DNA of 64,000 bases from Polyodon spathula (lineage: Eukaryota > Chordata > Actinopteri > Acipenseriformes > Polyodontidae). Below the pieces are notes generated by a model. That model was not told the DNA's origin, did no database searches, and saw only the letters and a program-made list of their open reading frames with translations. The stretch lies in assembly GCF_017654505.1 (NCBI RefSeq), contig NC_054558.1:12131825-12195824 (forward strand). The letters run 5' to 3'. This document shows positions 59,862-64,000 of this stretch, piece after piece. Numbering within the stretch: the stretch's first letter is position 1; each line of letters opens with the position of its first letter. Both the position numbers and the translations under genes were made by a program.

Positions 59862-60029
59862 TCGAAATGCTTCAGGCTGGTACAGTTCAGCACAATTTGG
59901 TTGAAGCTGGGGACAGAGCTGTCTGTGAAGGAGTTCTTGCTCAGGTGTAGATATTTCAATGAGCTGAAAGCATCAAGACCAGAGGCGAGAGACTCGAAAC
60001 AGCTGTCTGTGAGGTGTGCGTTTCTCAGC
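59862..60029 (-). CDS. LRR exon, NLR-like gene
   Basis: A 168-bp exon on the minus strand, acceptor TTCTTCATAG and donor GA|GTGAGT. It encodes LRNAHLTDSCFESLASGLDA, FSSLKYLHLSKNSFTDSSVP and SFNQIVLNCTSLKHF. This is two ribonuclease-inhibitor-type leucine-rich repeats (LxxLxLxxNxFTDxS). It begins with one base and ends with two bases of a split D/E codon, the same phase as the two upstream exons. Such modular, same-phase LRR exons are typical of NLR genes. It is the last exon seen in this window. Confidence 0.85.
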
Positions 60030-60443
60030 CTATGAAGAAGACAGAGAGAGAATCAGCTGTGACAAACATTTCCTGTGACCTTACTTAAAATTCAAACATG
60101 CAAATACATGGCTGTTTGAAGTGGAATATCTGGCTCTATAAGAAGCTATTGTTTTGACTGGAAGTATGACCACAGACCCAGCATTTAAATTGTTATCACT
60201 AAAGCATGTCTCCAAATGCTTCACTATTGATGTCTTTTGACTTGTAATTTATAACACAATTCACAACATTTAGCACTCCATTTGTCATACAAATGGTCCC
60301 ATGTCTTAGGCATAAATACTGACATGCTTGTCCAGTAATATAACATTGTGCTTAACTGTGCCACTGTGCTAAAACCTAAAACGAATGATCATTGTTATAG
60401 ACATACAGTTTGTCCCATAAGTGGCATCAAAGGCATGATATTG

Positions 60444-60445
<2 letters not shown>

Positions 60446-60505
<60 letters not shown>
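60446..60505. repeat. (CT)n microsatellite
   Basis: About 60 bp of CT in the intron between two LRR exons; on the coding (minus) strand it is (AG)n. Confidence 0.95.
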
Positions 60506-60507
<2 letters not shown>

Positions 60508-60770
60508 GAATTAAATGTCTTTAAGCAAAGAAGAATTCAGTTTGTGTGGGAACAATAGTCAACAGGGTGTGTCCGCCTGATTTAACAGAGGACATCCTAA
60601 TCGGCATAATACATGATATTGCTAATGATACCTGACCTGTGGGACACTGTATATTGATTATCAATGTATAGCTTTTTATTGTTATTTAACTTTAGTACCA
60701 ATTAGTTTGTAAATTCATGACACATATTCAACATATTTAGATTCAAAAGCATTAAGTAAAATCAATTTAC

Positions 60771-60944
60771 TCAAGAGACTGGAGATCAGTGGTTGACATT
60801 TTCAAAACACCACACAGTTCTTCTATGAAGTTGCTGGTAAGATGAGAATTCCGGACAGATATACTTTCACAGTTATATGTTGGAACAATCAAAGTGCAGA
60901 TGTTCAAAATGAAATCTTCAGGGAGATCACCGTCAATTGATAAG
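60771..60944 (-). CDS. LRR exon, NLR-like gene
   Basis: A 174-bp exon, acceptor CTTTCAG and donor GA|GTAAAT. It encodes LSIDGDLPEDFILNICTLIV, PTYNCESISVRNSHLTSNFI and EELCGVLKMSTTDLQSL. The pattern matches a pair of LRRs, with the second repeat (SISVRNSHLTSNFIEELCGVL) clearest. It has the same split-codon phase as its neighbours. The specific NLR (NLRC3-like, NLRC5, NLRP or other) cannot be decided from this part. Confidence 0.8.
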
Positions 60945-61317
60945 CTGAAAGAAAAAGACAGTTGTTCAAATTCATAAACTCATTCTGTTCACTGCACATT
61001 GATCACTGAGATAATCAACATAATCACACAATTTTCCCGCAATAACAATCAAACAGTGGCTGAAAGTCTTGATCTGTGTGAAAGTGACTCTAATCACAAT
61101 CTCAAACTACCACTGGAACGCATGAATAAATCCATTATTCTTTTTTTAAAAACTGAATTCATCTGCATAAGACTGCCTGCTTCAAGCTGATTCTACTGTG
61201 CAATGGTCAATTTAACTTGGGACAGTCATATGTTACAGTTGTTTACCCTTCATTACTGTTAAAAAACCTCACCCAATAAAATAACTAAACCTGCAGAAAA
61301 ACCTGTTAAATAAATAT

Positions 61318-61767
61318 TGTGACAGGGTGCCGGGAAAGACCACATATCCCAGCAGGCAAAGCGGACTACATCCCCCAGAAGGCAATGCGGGCGGTCATTT
61401 TGAGCCAAGCCCACCAAACCGATTTGTAAATTATGTTCAGCTGTGTGTAGCTAGCCCCACCCTATTTGTGTATATAACCCTGAGTGCTGAATGGAAGAGG
61501 AGTAGGAGAGATGAGATGAGTGAGAGTGGTGAGAGAAAGAGTGTAAGTGTTGTTTGTTTACATTTATTTTGAAACCTTGCATTGTTTTGATGTCTGTGTT
61601 TGATTTATTGTTTGCTCCTTTGCTTTGGCCCACATGCTGTTTATTTTGTATTTATTTTTGTATTTATTTGCTAATAAATGTGCACCTTAGTGCGTTTCAG
61701 TGCAGTTTCGTGTCAGTCTCCATTAACTATCCTGACACAACCCCCTCGCTTTCGCCATCCTGTCACA
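61318..61767 (+). mobile_element. probable solo LTR in LRR-gene intron
   Basis: About 450 bp with perfect 9-bp inverted ends (TGTGACAGG at the start, CCTGTCACA at the end), a TATA box (GTATATAACCC near 61470) and AATAAA at 61673, so plus orientation. No target-site duplication is visible (AATAT on the left, GCAGG on the right). Confidence 0.7.
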
Positions 61768-61954
61768 GCAGGTAAACTGTTTTCTAATTAAACAACTACA
61801 TTTGCACTAATGAACACAACCTGGAGCTGACCAGTGCAGTTCTTTGATCTGTGAATATGTAAAGCATTGTTAAGTGCACGACACATGGGCAATCAAAAAC
61901 ATAACTTGCATTTTTTTTTTTTTTTTAATTTTGGCTTATTTTGTTTCCACACAC

Positions 61955-62383
61955 TGTGACAGGCTGGCAAGTGGAAAGAGGCCCAGAGACAGACTGCAGT
62001 TCAAAAAAATAATGCTTTAATTATAAATAAACAGAAAATAAAAGGGCACAAGGGCCAAAACAAAAGGATTTAAACACAAATAGAAAGACACAAAAATCAA
62101 AACTTACAAAAATAAAGGTTTCCAGGCTGGGCGATGCCTACACTGGATGAGAAAATTCACAAAACCAAAAACAACAAACACCAACTTGCTTCCTCAGCTC
62201 CCTCCTCCCCTAATGGGAAGCTGAGGCCTCCTTTTATGTCAGGTGGCTGGGTGCTGATTGATCGTTAATTATGCTAATCAACTAATCAACCCCAGCCACC
62301 TGAACACAATAAACCCAGGCAGGTAGGGGAATTTAACCACATAATTGCCAGAGTTCTAAAGGGCAGAGCTCTGCTCTGCCACA
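61955..62383 (-). mobile_element. solo LTR with 5-bp target duplication
   Basis: 429 bp flanked by CACAC on both sides (61950-61954 and 62384-62388). The ends are TGTGACAGGC and TCTGCCACA. On the minus strand it has a TATA-like ACATAAAAGGAGGCC and a late ATTAAAG, as expected for an LTR. It lies in the intron between LRR exons. Confidence 0.8.
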
Positions 62384-62929
62384 CACACTAATACTAACTC
62401 TGGTAGTAATGAATGGGAACTCACAACTACCCCAGGAGGTGGATTAGTTAGTCCAGTGGGCAATCGCACTCGATTGGGCATTAACGTTAGTGTGAACAAA
62501 CCAGTTTGTGTTCAGAAGGCACTCAACACCACTCTCAAGTGCCAGTGTGGAAACGGCATCAATATTACAATATTGGATACTGGCATCAATATCACTGTTA
62601 CTGCACATCCTGTGTCCGACTTGGCTTAAAATATTAGATATAGGGATATTTTACACACAACTTTATAAAGAGTGCTTTCACCTCCGTTCATCACACACCT
62701 GTTTCTGCAGCCTCTCATCAAGGACTGTTACTGTTTCATCTCCCCTGCTGATGTGAGCAGCGAGTGCTGCATTCGAATAAGGACTTTGAAGAAGGACCCT
62801 GGTTGTTCTGTTCTTTGTGTTTTTTATTTTATTAATTAGTTTGTTGTGTATTTAATGTTTAGAATTCTTCATTTGTTTTTGTATACTATGTCTTTTCATC
62901 TGCTATTTCTCTCTGTATCTCTTCGCTCT

Positions 62930-63222
62930 CCTTCCTCTTGTGCCGCTCCTTCTCTTCCCTTATCCCCCAGTGGTGGAACCAGCTCCCGGTGAACCTCAGG
63001 ACTGTTTAATCTTTTACTGCTTTCCACCGTCTTCTCAAAACTCACTTATTCAACCTTTATTTGCAAACTCCTATTTACTTTTTATATTTTCCTTTATTTT
63101 TTGTTATTTTGTATATATTGTAATCTTTGCATTTTTTTATTGACTAACTTTTGTATTTCATATTTTTGTTTAATTTCTGGAAGTTGCTTTGGATAAAAGA
63201 GTCTGCTAAATGATTAATATCA
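62930..63222 (+). mobile_element. L2/Maui-like LINE 3' end
   Basis: A degraded ORF2 C-terminus (WWNQLPVNLRT, then FHRLLKTHLFNLYL) is followed by an A/T-rich tail ending GCTTTGGATAAAAGAGTCTG then CTAAATGATTAAT. This tail is the common 3' end of fish L2-type LINEs and their SINE partners. Confidence 0.75.
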
Positions 63223-63242
63223 ATTTAAATGAATTTTCTTAC

Positions 63243-63401
63243 TCTTTCTCGACAAACATATCATCATGTGTGTCACAACACAATTTCAGCCCTTCTTCTG
63301 ACATCGTTATAGCCAGATACAAGTATTTCCGGCTTGGGCGTGTAGAAAGCATGCGGCAGAAGTCCTCTGCTGTTTCTTTGGTGAGGTAACCAAATTCCAT
63401 T
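63243..63401 (-). CDS. probable LRR exon, NLR-like gene (first in window)
   Basis: A 159-bp minus-strand exon with acceptor TTTCACTACAG and donor GA|GTAAGA. It encodes MEFGYLTKETAEDFCRMLST, RPSRKYLYLAITMSEEGLKL and CCDTHDDMFVEK. The repeat is weaker than in the other two exons (YLTKETAEDFCRMLS, then KYLYLAI). It shares their one-base/two-base phase, and the strand and order fit one gene. The internal ATG is not a start; the open frame continues from a splice site. Confidence 0.7.
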
Positions 63402-63947
63402 CTGTAGTGAAAGAGTGTGGTTAACAATGGTAAGATTTACAAAGAAAATAGACACTATGACTGCAGAGCTAATATTCCTGAAAAGATTCCTTGATCCTGT
63501 CCTTCTTATTTTGACAAGGGTTTACAAGAAACCTCTAAGTGTCACCCCAGTGAGTGTCATGTCCTAGTAATGAGGAGGGGCTTTGGTAATACTTGGGATA
63601 TCACACATCATAAGAACATATCAATAATAAAATGTGCATTGTCTGAAAAAGGGTGTTTCTACAGCATTGGAGATTTTAGAATGATATTACAGAAACATTC
63701 AAATATTTAACCACCTAATTGAGACCATCTGGGATTGCAGCAGAGTCATCTCTGCTTTTTATTTTTACATATTCAAGAATGGTTACATTTAATTATTTGA
63801 TAAATGTTTCTAATAAGTAGTGCTGCAACAATTATTCAAATTTATCGGTCACAGGTAGAGCCTGCATAAGCCTTGTTCACGCAGTTGCAATGCAAACAAA
63901 CAGTGAGAGAACGCAGAAGCAAGAAGTTATGTGAGCCCCGAGCCCCA

Positions 63948-63948
<1 letters not shown>
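63402..63948. other. no gene recognised upstream of the first LRR exon
   Basis: Intronic or intergenic sequence 5' of the minus-strand LRR exon. No further exon is supported. Confidence 0.45.

Positions 63949-64000
<52 letters not shown>
63949..64000. repeat. (CA)n microsatellite at window end
   Basis: About 50 bp of CA, running off the window edge. Confidence 0.95.

Overview
This is eukaryotic nuclear DNA, almost certainly from a vertebrate. Spliced exons of a vertebrate SLC6 transporter and of a leucine-rich-repeat (NLR-like) gene sit in a dense field of transposable elements typical of ray-finned fish: CR1, Tx1/L1, RLE-type and L2 LINEs, DIRS and Ty3/gypsy retroelements, and Tc1, piggyBac and hAT transposons. 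The CR1 and Tx1 families resemble those I associate with sturgeon and paddlefish, but that placement is inference. A run of exactly 500 Ns (12454-12953) marks an assembly gap.

Layout: 1.3-3.2 kb, a 5'-truncated LINE with a restriction-like endonuclease (minus). 3.5-7.5 kb, a gypsy element with near-identical LTRs that has lost its integrase. 7.5-11.2 kb, a Tx1-like LINE. 11.3-12.4 kb, a 292-bp tandem repeat followed by a small zinc-finger/coiled-coil ORF, then the gap. 13.6-16.8 kb, a DIRS-like element (minus). 17.0-18.5 kb, Tc1 copy 1. 19.4-23.8 kb, two CR1-like LINEs in opposite orientation.

23.9-29.1 kb holds the last six coding exons of a GABA/betaine-type SLC6 transporter (plus strand), with a hAT remnant and a decayed piggyBac in its largest visible intron. 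29.6 kb is a 37-bp minisatellite. 30.3-33.6 kb is a third gypsy copy carrying a nested solo LTR. 34.2-34.9 kb is a solo LTR, 35.0-36.4 kb Tc1 copy 2, 38.0-38.5 kb a decayed integrase-core gene, 39.2-40.9 kb Tc1 copy 3. 42.5-48.3 kb is a complete gypsy element with LTRs, a 5-bp target duplication and the unusual domain order gag-protease-integrase-RT-RNase H (Gmr1-like). 50.0-51.5 kb is Tc1 copy 4; 51.5-53.1 kb a recent direct duplication; 54.8-57.3 kb an L1 fragment split by a piggyBac at TTAA. 59.9-63.4 kb holds three LRR exons (minus), with two solo LTRs and an L2 tail in their introns.

The only likely host genes are the SLC6 transporter 3' half and the LRR gene fragment. Most mobile elements are visibly inactivated. 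The main positional pattern is repeated association of LTR and Tc1 insertions with (TA)n tracts; the most unusual structural signal is the integrase-before-RT gypsy family.
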